NCBI RefSeq assembly: GCF_001039575.1
Contig: NZ_JIBT01000043.1
Location: 1 to 43,625, forward strand
From: Halomonas sp. PR-M31
GTDB taxonomy: Bacteria > Pseudomonadota > Gammaproteobacteria > Pseudomonadales > Halomonadaceae
Reading direction: 5' to 3'
DNA: 43,625 nt
The notes under the pieces were generated by a model that was not told the DNA's origin, searched no databases, and saw only the letters and a list, made by a program, of their open reading frames with translations. Below, one piece after another: positions 26,079 to 35,112 of this stretch; the stretch's first letter is position 1; each line of letters begins with the position of its first letter. A program made the position numbers and the translations under genes.

Positions 26079-27341
26079 ATGTCTCGGGCTGTCCTTGCCC
26101 CTCCCACGACTGTTCCGCCTGCTCGTCATGCCCTATGGCGCATCAGCGCCAGTGCGGCGCTGCTCGGGCTGGGTCAGAACGGCTTGCTGGTTGCGCTGCC
26201 GGTGCTGGTAGCGACGTTCGGTCTGCCGCTGTCCCAATGGGCAGGCCTGATTCTGTTGGGCTCGATCATGTTCTTGTTTGGCAGCCCGTTCTGGGGGCAG
26301 ATCGCGGATCGTCACGGCAGCCGAATCGTGGTCCTGCAGGCACTGGCAGGCTATATCACAAGCTTTGCCCTGATCGGTTTGGCTCTGTGGCTCTCTACTA
26401 CCCAAGGGCTGCCCCAGGGCTGGCTGATCAGCCTGATTGCTATGGCACGTATTCTCTATGGGTTGACGGTCTCGGGCATGGTACCGGCCTGTCAGCAGTG
26501 GGCCGTCGCCCTCGGCACTCGCGATCAAAGAGACGACAGGCAGCGGGTTGCCGCACTGGCTATCGTCAGTGCCGGTTTGAGTGCTGGTCGGCTGCTGGGC
26601 CCGTTGATTGCCGCCGCCAGTTTGAGCCTGTCCGCCTATGCGCCTTTTGCCGTCATGCTGGTGGCCGGACTCGCTGCAGTACTGCTGGTGTACGGCGTTC
26701 CCGTGCCCAGAATGACCACTGACGCCTCGAGGAGCCTTTCTCGCACCTGGCCGCCCTTGATCAATGTGCCGTTCTTGATCATGGCGATACTGCTATCCGT
26801 GTCCGTAGCCCTGATGCAACTCGGTCTGCCGGTGCAGCTACAGGCCGCGTTTGTCATTGATGCTACCGAGGCAAGCCACATGATGGGGCTCTTGTTGTCC
26901 TTGAGCGCGCTAGCCGCACTTGGGGTTCAGCTTGGAGTGATACGCGCCCACCGATTTGGCTGGCAAGGATTGTTAACCCTCGGTGCACTGGGCATGGTCA
27001 TCGGCTATGCCCTGCTGTTTCGTGCCGACGGCATGTCGCTGTTCGTGCTGGGCGTGGGCATAGCAAGCGCCGGCGCGGCGTTGATCGTGCCGGGCTACAC
27101 CGCCGGTGCCGGAATGCATCAGGCACAAGGCGCCAGCGCCGGCTTTCTTGGCATGGCCCATACCCTGGGCTACGCCGGGGCCACTCTGCTAGTGGGTTTG
27201 GCAGATCCTGACTGGCTGCTGGGGCTTGCCCTCCTGGCGGCCTTGATCGTCTTGCCTCTGGTGGTGCTTGCACGTTATTTGATTTCCGTGACGACCCCAT
27301 TGCGTCTCGACGATCTATCGTCTCAGAGCGATAATAAGTAA
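26079..27341 (+). CDS. MFS transporter, probable siderophore exporter
   Basis: A 420-residue major facilitator with about twelve hydrophobic segments. The loop 2-3 motif is visible as GQIADRHGSRIVV, and YGLTVSGMVPACQQW lies in the expected fourth/fifth helix region. The gene sits between tonB and the IucD-like hydroxylase gene, whose Fur-like operator overlaps its stop codon, so export of a hydroxamate siderophore is a reasonable inference, comparable to MFS genes of aerobactin loci; the sequence alone does not prove substrate. ATG 26079 with AGGA upstream is used rather than a TTG at 26019, whose extension is not membrane-like or conserved in appearance. Confidence 0.8.
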   Translation: MSRAVLAPPTTVPPARHALWRISASAALLGLGQNGLLVALPVLVATFGLPLSQWAGLILLGSIMFLFGSPFWGQIADRHGSRIVVLQALAGYITSFALIGLALWLSTTQGLPQGWLISLIAMARILYGLTVSGMVPACQQWAVALGTRDQRDDRQRVAALAIVSAGLSAGRLLGPLIAAASLSLSAYAPFAVMLVAGLAAVLLVYGVPVPRMTTDASRSLSRTWPPLINVPFLIMAILLSVSVALMQLGLPVQLQAAFVIDATEASHMMGLLLSLSALAALGVQLGVIRAHRFGWQGLLTLGALGMVIGYALLFRADGMSLFVLGVGIASAGAALIVPGYTAGAGMHQAQGASAGFLGMAHTLGYAGATLLVGLADPDWLLGLALLAALIVLPLVVLARYLISVTTPLRLDDLSSQSDNK

Positions 27342-27366
27342 TAGTTATCATTTAAATTATCATTTG
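27330..27366 (+). promoter_or_regulatory. Fur-like operator before iucD
   Basis: Overlapping AT-rich hexamers (GATAAT, GTTATCATT, AATTATCATT) cover the end of the MFS gene and stop just before the iucD ribosome site AGAAGGAG. Several partly overlapping Fur hexamers are typical of strongly iron-repressed siderophore genes. Confidence 0.65.
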
Positions 27367-27382
27367 CAGAAGGAGCGACCCA

Positions 27383-28690
27383 ATGCCTGATGACAACGTA
27401 CTCGATCTTGCGGGCCTAGGCGTCGGCCCCTTCAATTTGAGCATTGCGGCGCTTGCGGACAGCCATGTCCCTGGGCTCGTCACGCGCTTTTTCGAGCGTC
27501 GTTCCAGGATCGTCTGGCATCCGGGCCTGATGCTGCCGGACACTCATCTGCAAACCGGTTTTCTCAAGGATCTGGTGACCGCCGTGGCACCGGACAGTCC
27601 TCATTCGTTTCTTAATTATCTGGTTCGCCACCGGCGCTTTTATCGTTTCATGACCGCCGGGCTTGCCACCGTAAGCCGGGCAGAATTCTCCGACTATCTG
27701 GGTTGGGTCGCCGGTCGTCTGGACAGCGTCACGTTGGGCGAGACGGTACGCGAGGTGGGTATCGATCCTCAGGGCTTCTTGTTGCATACGAACCGTGGCC
27801 ATTACCGAGCGCGTCATCTTTGCCTGGGCACCGGTAAGGCGCCCTGGTGGCCGGATTTCGCCGAAAAGCAGCAAGGACCACAGTGCCTGCATGGGGCTCA
27901 TATCGCCGATGAACCCCGAAATTTCAGCGGGCGTCGGGTAGTGATAGTCGGCGGCGGTCAAAGCGGTGCCGATATCTTTCTCAACGCCCTGCGCGGTTAT
28001 TGGGGCAAGCCTGAAGAACTGCTCTGGGTCTCCCGACGACGCAATTTCCAGCCTCTGGACGAAACCGCCTTCACCAATGAATACTTCACCCCGCACTATA
28101 CCCAGGGCTTTCACGAGCTGCCTCTGGCGGTGCGCAAACGAGAAGTAGCCGCCCAAAAGCTCGTCAGCGACGGTATTACCCCGGCGACGCTGCAGACCCT
28201 CTACCAGGAGCTTTATCATCGCTTCGATGTGCTGGGTGAGCCCCGTTGGGCGCGCCTGCTTCCTCATCGTACCGCCATCGATCTGCAGCGCCGAGGACAG
28301 GCATTTGCCTTGACCACGGAGCACGGTCTTTGCGGAGATCACGAAATCTTTTCGGCGGATATCGTCGTCTTTGCCACGGGCTTTCAATCCCGGCTGCCGG
28401 ACTGCCTGGCGCCGCTAGCCGAGCGACTGCATCGGGATGAGCACGGCGAACTGGTGCTGGGCGCCAATTTCGATCTGGCCTGGGAAGGTCCGGCTCAGCA
28501 TCGGCTTTACGCGGTCAATGCCGGTCGTCATAGCCACGGTATCGCAGAACCTCAGCTATCCCTGATGGCATGGCGCTCCGCCAGGATTCTCAATCATGTG
28601 GCGGGGCATCAGGTGTTCGATCTCGAAGAAGATGATGGCCCTATCGCCTGGCAGTCCGTGAATGAGCAGCGCTGGGCCCAGGCGATCTAG
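27383..28690 (+). CDS. iucD: L-lysine N6-hydroxylase (IucD-like)
   Basis: A 435-residue flavin monooxygenase of the SidA/IucD/PvdA family, which hydroxylates lysine as the first step of aerobactin-type siderophore synthesis. Seen: FAD motif GLGVGPFNLSIAAL, the block WHPGLMLPDTHLQTGFLKDLVTAV split over the next residues, NADPH motif VVIVGGGQSGADIFLNALRG, and the C-terminal VVFATGFQS and GIAEPQLSLMAWRSARIL. The pattern follows E. coli IucD closely from memory. ATG 27383 follows AGAAGGAG by 7 bases. No iucA, iucB or iucC is found nearby, which is unusual. Confidence 0.9.
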   Translation: MPDDNVLDLAGLGVGPFNLSIAALADSHVPGLVTRFFERRSRIVWHPGLMLPDTHLQTGFLKDLVTAVAPDSPHSFLNYLVRHRRFYRFMTAGLATVSRAEFSDYLGWVAGRLDSVTLGETVREVGIDPQGFLLHTNRGHYRARHLCLGTGKAPWWPDFAEKQQGPQCLHGAHIADEPRNFSGRRVVIVGGGQSGADIFLNALRGYWGKPEELLWVSRRRNFQPLDETAFTNEYFTPHYTQGFHELPLAVRKREVAAQKLVSDGITPATLQTLYQELYHRFDVLGEPRWARLLPHRTAIDLQRRGQAFALTTEHGLCGDHEIFSADIVVFATGFQSRLPDCLAPLAERLHRDEHGELVLGANFDLAWEGPAQHRLYAVNAGRHSHGIAEPQLSLMAWRSARILNHVAGHQVFDLEEDDGPIAWQSVNEQRWAQAI

Positions 28691-28710
28691 CTCAGGCTCT
28701 TGGCGCCGCG

Positions 28711-28725
28711 ATTATCTTTGATAAC
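28711..28725 (+). promoter_or_regulatory. Fur-like operator before fhuCDB
   Basis: ATTATCTTTGATAAC differs by one base from the site before iutA (ATTATCGTTGATAAC at 32618-32632). It stands in the 171-base spacer between iucD and fhuC. Sharing one operator form with the receptor gene supports common iron control. Confidence 0.6.
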
Positions 28726-28861
28726 GATTCGTGCTTAGTTTATCCTTTGCCGGCGTGTCGCTCACCCAGGCCAGCACTGCCTAGCAGCACTGCGTCATGC
28801 TTGACGCCTTCTGGAGCGACACGATCCTCTTCACCGATGCTGCAGGGTCACCGAGAATTCC

Positions 28862-29629
28862 ATGTTCGAAGTCGATGCCGCCAGCTTCTCGGTTGGCGAT
28901 AAACAGCTATTGCAACCGCTCGATCTCACCTTCACCGAGGGGCAGATCTACGGCCTGATCGGCCACAACGGGTCCGGCAAGTCGACGCTTCTCAAGCTGC
29001 TTGCCCGTCAGCAATCCGCAAGCCAGGGGGAGATACGTCTTCATGATCGCCCTCTGTCGAACTGGGGCAGCCGGGAATTTGCCCGGCAGGTGGCCTATCT
29101 GGCACAGCACCTGCCCGGGGCCGACAGTCTCACCGCCCGGGAGCTGATCGGCTTCGGCCGCTACCCCTGGCACGGCCTGCTGGGCCGTTTTGGCGAGAAG
29201 GATCGCGCTCAGGTGAAGCGAGCCATTGCCTTGACCCATACCCAGGATTTTATCGAGCGCCAGGTCGATACCCTTTCCGGCGGCGAGCGCCAGCGGGTCT
29301 GGCTTGCCATGCTGATCGCTCAGGGCAGCCGTTTTCTGCTGCTCGACGAGCCTTTGTCCGCCTTGGATATCGCGCACCAGGTCGAGGTTCTGGCGCTGAT
29401 ACGCACGCTTTGTCGGGAACTCGGTCTAGGGGTGATCATCGTGTTGCATGACGTCAACATGGCGGCGCGCTACTGCGATCAGCTTATTGCCCTGCACAGC
29501 GGCCGGGTACTGGCCCAGGGCGCGCCGTCAGAGCTGATGCGTGCATCCACCCTGGAAGCCATCTACGGCATTCCCATGCAGGTGATGCCCCATCCGGGAG
29601 GCGAGCATCCCATCGCCGTGATTCACTGA
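28862..29629 (+). CDS. fhuC: Ferric siderophore ABC transporter ATP-binding protein (FhuC-like)
   Basis: A 255-residue ATPase that drives import of ferric hydroxamates across the inner membrane. Seen: Walker A GHNGSGKSTLL near residue 35, Q-loop VAYLAQHLPG, GRYPWHGLLGRF (characteristic of FepC/FhuC proteins), signature LSGGERQRVWLAML, Walker B FLLLDEPLSALD and switch His in VLHDVNMAARYCD. Starts at ATG 28862, 137 bases downstream of the Fur-like site, and its TGA shares a base with the fhuD ATG. Confidence 0.92.
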   Translation: MFEVDAASFSVGDKQLLQPLDLTFTEGQIYGLIGHNGSGKSTLLKLLARQQSASQGEIRLHDRPLSNWGSREFARQVAYLAQHLPGADSLTARELIGFGRYPWHGLLGRFGEKDRAQVKRAIALTHTQDFIERQVDTLSGGERQRVWLAMLIAQGSRFLLLDEPLSALDIAHQVEVLALIRTLCRELGLGVIIVLHDVNMAARYCDQLIALHSGRVLAQGAPSELMRASTLEAIYGIPMQVMPHPGGEHPIAVIH

Positions 29630-30552
29630 TGGCTGCCAGCTCTACCCTCTCTGCTTCTTTCGTGGCGCAGGCCACCTTCAGGGCGCGAATCAGGGGCGTG
29701 CTTGCGGCGCTGCTGCTCTTGCTGGCCAGCACGCTGCCGGCCCGGGCCGCGGAGTCGTCCATCGTGACCCTGGACTGGACCGTGGCGGAAACCATGTTGG
29801 CTCTGGGGGTGGTGCCCCAGGGAGTGGCCCAGCTCGATGCCTACCGCGACTGGGTTGGCAGCCCGGAGATGCCTGCAAGCGTCGTCGATCTTGGCCTGCG
29901 TGCCCAGCCCAACCTGGAGCTGCTGGCGGATCTCGATCCTTCTGACATCCTGATCACGCCGCTGTTTGCCTCTCTCGAGCCACGACTTTCCCGTATCGCC
30001 CCGGTCACGACTCTGGGCATCTACGCCACCAGCAACGATCCTTGGGCGAGTATGCTCGCGGCTACCCGCAAACTGGGCAGGCTGACCGGTCGGCCCGAGG
30101 CCGCCGAGAGGCTCATCGCCAGCACCGAGACGCAACTGGCCCAGGCAAAAAAGCGCCTGCCCGAGAATTCGCCAGCGTTATTGGTCGTGCAGTTCATGGA
30201 TGAACGCCATGTGCGCGTCTTCGGTGAGCGCAGCCTTTTTCAGGGCGTACTCTCCCGGCTGGGACTCGATAATGCCTGGCAGGAAAAGACCAATACCTAT
30301 GGGTTCTCTCTAGTCGGCCTGGAAGATCTGGCGGAACTGAAGGCACACCTGGTCGTCGTGGAACCACTGCCGACAGGCGTCGAGGAACAGCTCGCCGAAA
30401 GCGGTCTTTGGCAGAATCTCGATGCCGTACGTCGACATCAGGTGAGCACTCTGCCGCCGGTCTGGAGCTTTGGCGCCCTGCCCTCCGCCCAGCGCTTCAC
30501 CCACCTGCTGGTAAAGGCGTTGACTCCAAAGGAGCGCGCCGAGGATGTCTGA
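29629..30552 (+). CDS. fhuD: Ferric siderophore periplasmic binding protein (FhuD-like)
   Basis: A 307-residue substrate-binding protein with a Sec-type signal peptide (GVLAALLLLLASTLPARAAE, cut about residue 42) and the two-lobe helical-backbone fold: VTLDWTVAETMLALGVVPQGV, LLADLDPSDILITPLF, LVVQFMDERHVRVFGERS and LVVVEPLP. It delivers the ferric siderophore to FhuB/FhuC. The signal peptide is long at its N-terminus (about 20 residues before the hydrophobic core), so a later start cannot be excluded, although the TGATG overlap with fhuC favours this one. It overlaps fhuB by 8 bases. Confidence 0.9.
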   Translation: MAASSTLSASFVAQATFRARIRGVLAALLLLLASTLPARAAESSIVTLDWTVAETMLALGVVPQGVAQLDAYRDWVGSPEMPASVVDLGLRAQPNLELLADLDPSDILITPLFASLEPRLSRIAPVTTLGIYATSNDPWASMLAATRKLGRLTGRPEAAERLIASTETQLAQAKKRLPENSPALLVVQFMDERHVRVFGERSLFQGVLSRLGLDNAWQEKTNTYGFSLVGLEDLAELKAHLVVVEPLPTGVEEQLAESGLWQNLDAVRRHQVSTLPPVWSFGALPSAQRFTHLLVKALTPKERAEDV

Positions 30553-32545
30553 TATCGCCTCTCGCTCCACCAGACCCTGGCTGACACCGGCCTGGGCCTG
30601 CGTCTTGATGAGCCTGCTGACCCTGCTACTGGCCTGGTGGGTACTGAATACCCATCTTGATCTTTCAACCGCCGCAGGGGCTTTGTTCGCCCCGGCACAA
30701 GACGATATTGCCCAGATAGTGGCCCACTACAGCTGGTGGCCGCGCCTGAGCATTTCACTGCTAAGTGGCGGCGGGCTGGCCCTGGCCGGCGTACTGATGC
30801 AGCAGGTGCTGCGCAATCCCCTTGCCGCACCTACTACGCTAGGCGTTGCCAGCGGCGCCAATCTGGCACTGCTTGCAGTTACCTTGATGGCCCCAGGCTT
30901 GCTGGCCTTTGGCCGCGAATGGGTGGCCCTTGCCGGCGGCGGTCTGGCCATGGGGCTCGTGTTTCTGCTTGCCTGGCGGCGCGGTCTGACACCCATGGTG
31001 GTGGTGCTTGCCGGGCTGGTGGTCAATCTCTACTTCGGCGCCCTTGGCACGGTGCTGCTGCTGTTTCACCAGGAAGAACTCAAGGGCCTGATGATTTGGG
31101 GGGCAGGCTCCCTGGCCCAGAACAACTGGGACGGAGTCATGTTCCTGTGGCCGAGGCTTGCACTCGGCGTCGGCCTTGCCCTGCTGCTGCTCAAGCCTCT
31201 GGCGATCCTGGAACTCGACGATGCCAACGCTCGTAGCCTGGGGGTGTCTCTCAAGTATCTACGCCTGGCGAGTCTGGCGCTGGCGGTGTTCATCACCGGC
31301 TGCGTGGTCAGCGTGGTAGGGGTGATCGGCTTTATCGGTCTGGCGGCGCCGGCCATCGTACGCCTGCTGGGGGCCAGGCAACTGCTTTCACGCTTGATCT
31401 GGTCGACGCTTTTCGGCGCCTTGTTGTTAGCTGCCACGGATCTGCTGCTGCAGCGCTTCTCCGGCGCCTTGCCGACCCTGATCCCCACTGGAGCCACCAC
31501 CGCCGCCCTGGGGGCACCGCTACTGCTATGGCTGATTCCGCGTCTGCGTTTGAAAACCGGTCAGCCTCAGCCTCAGGGCATCACCATAGGGAAACGTCGA
31601 GCTGCGATCGGCTCCTGGCTCGCAGGCCTGGGCCTGGCGCTGGTCACCGCCATGGTCGTTGCCTTGTGTGTGGGTCAAAGCGCCGAGGGCTGGCAATGGC
31701 AACTGCCATTCATTCAGGACTCGATGATCCAGTGGCGGCTGCCGCGCATGCTGGCCGCCGGGGGCGCGGGCATCATGCTGGCGGTGGCCGGCACCCTGAT
31801 TCAGCGCATGACCGGCAACCCCATGGCGAGCCCGGAAGTGCTAGGCATCAGCAGCGGTACCGCCATTGCGTTGATCCTGACACTGTTACTGCTGCCCGGC
31901 GCCAGCCAGCTGACCCTGATCGGTCTCGGCACTCTAGGGGCGTTGGTGACCCTTGCGGTGCTGGTGGCCCTCAACAAGCGCAGCGGTTTCCTGCCGGAAC
32001 GGCTGCTGTTGAGCGGCGTGGCCATCACCTCTTTGTTCGACGCCCTACGAAGCTTCATTCTCGCCGGGGGCGATCCTCGCGGCCAGCAGATCATCGCCTG
32101 GTTTTCCGGCTCCACCTACTACGTGGATCTGCCCACGGCGTTGATCCTGTCAGCCCTTGCCATCGTTCTAGCCCTGGCGGCACGCCCTTTTGCCCGCTGG
32201 CTCGATCTGCTGCCCTTGGGCGCCACCACCGCAAGCGCTTTGGGTGTGGCGGTGCTGCGTTCGCGGCTGGCGCTTTTGGCCTTGGTAGCCCTGCTTACCG
32301 CCAGCGCCACTCTCATTGTCGGCCCCTTGAGCTTCGTTGGCCTGCTGGCGCCTCACATGGCCCGTTTTGCCGGATTCTCCCGAGCCCGGGAACATATACT
32401 GAGCGCGGCGCTGATTGGCGCTCTGCTGATGGTCGTGGCGGACTGGCTGGGCCGGCAGCTGCTGTTCCCCTCGGAAGTGCCTGCGGGGCTGGTTGCCTCG
32501 CTGCTGGGGGGTGCCTACTTCATGTGGGGGCTGCGCCGGCTGTGA
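30545..32545 (+). CDS. fhuB: Ferric siderophore permease, fused double FecCD unit (FhuB-like)
   Basis: A 666-residue inner-membrane permease made of two FecCD halves, as in E. coli FhuB, where the two halves replace a permease heterodimer. The halves are visible as repeated blocks: LAGVLMQQVLRNPLAAPTTLG with GFIGLAAPAIVRLLG in the first, and VAGTLIQRMTGNPMASPEVLG with SFVGLLAPHMARF in the second. It partners with FhuC and FhuD encoded just upstream, with which it overlaps. It ends 73 bases before the Fur-like site of iutA. Confidence 0.93.
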   Translation: MSDIASRSTRPWLTPAWACVLMSLLTLLLAWWVLNTHLDLSTAAGALFAPAQDDIAQIVAHYSWWPRLSISLLSGGGLALAGVLMQQVLRNPLAAPTTLGVASGANLALLAVTLMAPGLLAFGREWVALAGGGLAMGLVFLLAWRRGLTPMVVVLAGLVVNLYFGALGTVLLLFHQEELKGLMIWGAGSLAQNNWDGVMFLWPRLALGVGLALLLLKPLAILELDDANARSLGVSLKYLRLASLALAVFITGCVVSVVGVIGFIGLAAPAIVRLLGARQLLSRLIWSTLFGALLLAATDLLLQRFSGALPTLIPTGATTAALGAPLLLWLIPRLRLKTGQPQPQGITIGKRRAAIGSWLAGLGLALVTAMVVALCVGQSAEGWQWQLPFIQDSMIQWRLPRMLAAGGAGIMLAVAGTLIQRMTGNPMASPEVLGISSGTAIALILTLLLLPGASQLTLIGLGTLGALVTLAVLVALNKRSGFLPERLLLSGVAITSLFDALRSFILAGGDPRGQQIIAWFSGSTYYVDLPTALILSALAIVLALAARPFARWLDLLPLGATTASALGVAVLRSRLALLALVALLTASATLIVGPLSFVGLLAPHMARFAGFSRAREHILSAALIGALLMVVADWLGRQLLFPSEVPAGLVASLLGGAYFMWGLRRL

Positions 32546-32617
32546 GAAACTTGGCGAAAGCGACAGGGGATATCCAATCCATGGGAGGACTATTTTTTCA
32601 TATCAAAGATACGAATA

Positions 32618-32632
32618 ATTATCGTTGATAAC
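32618..32632 (+). promoter_or_regulatory. Fur-like operator before iutA
   Basis: ATTATCGTTGATAAC, nearly identical to the fhuC site, with further AT-rich hexamers on both sides. It lies 70 bases before the receptor start, where a Fur-blocked promoter would be expected. Confidence 0.65.
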
Positions 32633-32701
32633 TTGTTTATCAATGCTAACATCTTTCGTCATTGCTCTTCGCTTTCATGTCGCCCTTCAAGGAACAACAG
32701 A

Positions 32702-34858
32702 ATGAAAACCCGCATGACCGTCGGTTTGGCCATGGTGGCCAGTTCAGCCTCGCTGAGTCTGCACGCTCAAGACACTCAAGACACCATGGTCGTCGTCGGG
32801 TCGCGCACGCCGAGTCAGATCAGCCAGATTCCCGGCGCCGTGTGGGTCATCGACAATGAACAGCTCGGCGATCAGCTGGATACCGGCGCGGATCTCAAGA
32901 CTGCCCTTGGTCGGCTGGTGCCGGGGCTGGATCTGGCCCCCCAGGGGCGTACCAACTTCGGCCAGAATCTGCGCGGGCGCAGCGCCCAGGTGCTCATCGA
33001 TGGCGTCTCTCTCAATAGCTCCCGCGGGCTGTCCCGACAGTTCGATGCCATCGACCCGTTCAACATCGAGCGGGTCGAGGTGCTCTCCGGCGCCAGCAGT
33101 CTCTATGGCGGCGGCGCCACCGGCGGTATCATCAACATCATCACCCGCAAGGGGGAGCCGTCGGACAGGCCCAACTGGCGCACCCAGGCCCGGGTCAAAT
33201 CCGGCTTCCAGGACAGCGACGACTTCGACAAGCGCATCGCCCAGTCCGTCAGCGGCGGCAGCGAGCGCGTTCAAGGCTATCTTGGCACCGCTTTCGAGGA
33301 TCATGGTCGCGCCTACGACGGTGACGGCGACGAAATCTTTCCCGACATCACCCAGACCGATCTGCAGGACAATCGCAGCATCGATGTGCTGGGCAATCTG
33401 AACATCAACTTGACCGAGGAGCAGACGCTGCAGCTCACCGGTCAAATCTATCGCTCCGGCTACGAAGGCGATCGCGGGCTTTACTTCCCGAACGTGGACG
33501 CGGTGCCCGCCGGCAACCTGGAAGGCGCGGAGATTCGCGACGGCTATGAGTCGGATCGTGATCCGGCCACGGATCGCAAGCTGGTCGACGCCCAGTATCA
33601 CCACAGCAATCTGCTCAATCAAAACTTCTACCTGCAGGCCTATTACAGAGAGGAAGAAGCCAGCTTCAACGCCTTCCCCTACCCTCGCCCTCTACCCAGC
33701 GAGCGCCGTTTTGCCACGGAATTCGCCACCTCCAAGCAGAATACGGATCTCGGCGGCGTCAAGGCGCTGTTCGACGCGGATTTGACCGACAGCATCGGCC
33801 TGACCTACGGGCTGGACTACAGCCGCGAGTCTTTCGATGCGGATCAAATGTTCTTCGATGTGGCCACTACGGACGCCACCGGCGGTCTGGTACAGGATGA
33901 ATCCCGCACTGAGGATCGCTATCCGAGCTACGACGTGGACACCCTGGCAGGCTTTGCCCAGGGCGACTGGCAGCTGACAGAACGCTTGAAGCTTTCAGCA
34001 GGTGTACGCCAGCAGCACACGGACGTGGACGTGGACGATTTCACCAAGCGCGACTATGACCGGGCGACGGGTGTACGTCAGGGGGTGTTGGTGCCCGGTG
34101 GCGACAACGACTACGACGAGACCCTCTACAACGTCAGCGTGCTATATGACTTCGGTGAGCATCAGACCTGGCTGCGCTACAGCCAGGGCTTCGAGCTGCC
34201 GGACCCGGCCAAGTACTACGGCAAGAGCCCGGAGATCAGCGTCGACGCCAACCCTCTGGACGCGGTGAAGACCGATCAGGTGGAGCTGGGCTGGCGCTAC
34301 GCCGGGGCCAACTGGTCCGCCCAGGCAGCTCTCTATTACGCCTGGTCGGACAAGGCAGTGGAAAACAACGATGACTTGAGCGTGTCCGTGGTGGATGACA
34401 AGAAGCGCGACTACGGTTTTGAAGGCGCCGCGACCCGCTACTTCGATCACGGTTTCGAAGCCGGCGGCACCCTGCACGCGGTGCGCTCGGAGCAGAAGAT
34501 CGATGGCAGCTGGGACAAGCGGGACGTGCGCTACGCTTCAACGTCTACCGCCACCGCGTTTGTGGGCTGGTCAGATTTTGAGCGCTCCGCACGGTTGCAG
34601 GCCAATCATGTGTTCGATCTGGACGACGATCAGGATCAGGAAATCGACGGCTATACCACCCTGGATCTGTTGCTGGGGCAGAACACCCGCTTTGGCAAAT
34701 TCAGCGTCGGGGTCGAGAACCTGCTGGACAAGAGCTATTCCACGGTATGGGGGCAACGCGCGGAGCTCTTCTACTCGCCGAACTTCGGTCCGGCTTATTT
34801 GTTCGACTATCAGGGCCGGGGGCGGGCCTATAGCCTGAGCTGGTCCATGGACTATTAA
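32702..34858 (+). CDS. iutA: TonB-dependent ferric aerobactin-type receptor (IutA-like)
   Basis: A 718-residue outer-membrane receptor. Seen: a signal peptide ending near SLHAQ, a TonB-box-like DTMVVVGSR, the plug domain (TALGRLVPGLDLAPQGRTNF, LRGRSAQVLIDGVSLNSSRG, LSGASSLYGGGATGGIINI) and a 22-strand barrel ending in aromatic SWSMDY. Blocks such as FNIERVEVLSGASSLYGGG, FSQG-like YSQGFELPDPAKYYG, VSVVDDKKRDYGFEGA and STVWGQRAELFYSPNFGPA match the E. coli aerobactin receptor as remembered. ATG 32702 follows AAGGA and gives a proper signal peptide; a codon at 32633 lies in the operator region. TonB for it is likely encoded in this window. Confidence 0.9.
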   Translation: MKTRMTVGLAMVASSASLSLHAQDTQDTMVVVGSRTPSQISQIPGAVWVIDNEQLGDQLDTGADLKTALGRLVPGLDLAPQGRTNFGQNLRGRSAQVLIDGVSLNSSRGLSRQFDAIDPFNIERVEVLSGASSLYGGGATGGIINIITRKGEPSDRPNWRTQARVKSGFQDSDDFDKRIAQSVSGGSERVQGYLGTAFEDHGRAYDGDGDEIFPDITQTDLQDNRSIDVLGNLNINLTEEQTLQLTGQIYRSGYEGDRGLYFPNVDAVPAGNLEGAEIRDGYESDRDPATDRKLVDAQYHHSNLLNQNFYLQAYYREEEASFNAFPYPRPLPSERRFATEFATSKQNTDLGGVKALFDADLTDSIGLTYGLDYSRESFDADQMFFDVATTDATGGLVQDESRTEDRYPSYDVDTLAGFAQGDWQLTERLKLSAGVRQQHTDVDVDDFTKRDYDRATGVRQGVLVPGGDNDYDETLYNVSVLYDFGEHQTWLRYSQGFELPDPAKYYGKSPEISVDANPLDAVKTDQVELGWRYAGANWSAQAALYYAWSDKAVENNDDLSVSVVDDKKRDYGFEGAATRYFDHGFEAGGTLHAVRSEQKIDGSWDKRDVRYASTSTATAFVGWSDFERSARLQANHVFDLDDDQDQEIDGYTTLDLLLGQNTRFGKFSVGVENLLDKSYSTVWGQRAELFYSPNFGPAYLFDYQGRGRAYSLSWSMDY

Positions 34859-34892
34859 GGCTCTTCGACGTTTCATGCGAATTCGGTCTGAT

Positions 34893-34980
34893 CCATCGCC
34901 CGATAAATCGGTCTCCTACAAAACCCCGTGATATCAATTGCCTGTAGGAGATCGCTTTAGCGAGCGATAGGTGCATCGAG
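34893..34980 (+). repeat. REP-like palindromic repeat, copy 1
   Basis: An 88-base element that matches copy 2 at 37270-37356 with only a few differences. It contains an inverted pair TCTCCTACA / TGTAGGAGA around a 26-base centre and a second small hairpin (TCGCTTTAGCGA). It lies just after iutA. The bases between it and fhuF (34981-35112) hold no further recognisable feature. Confidence 0.8.
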
Positions 34981-35112
34981 CTCCATGCCGAGCGTTGGAA
35001 TCTGCGTGCCGCCCATGTCCTGCCACCTGTAGTATATAGCCCCATCGTGTCTCGGCGACGGGGCAAATTCCACACCCATCGTCGAAAAGCTTTGTTCTAT
35101 TAAAAGAGCTAC

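Noticed and set aside
27416-28387. A 323-codon - strand frame opposite iucD
   Set aside because: Shadow of the IucD gene; no recognisable protein features.
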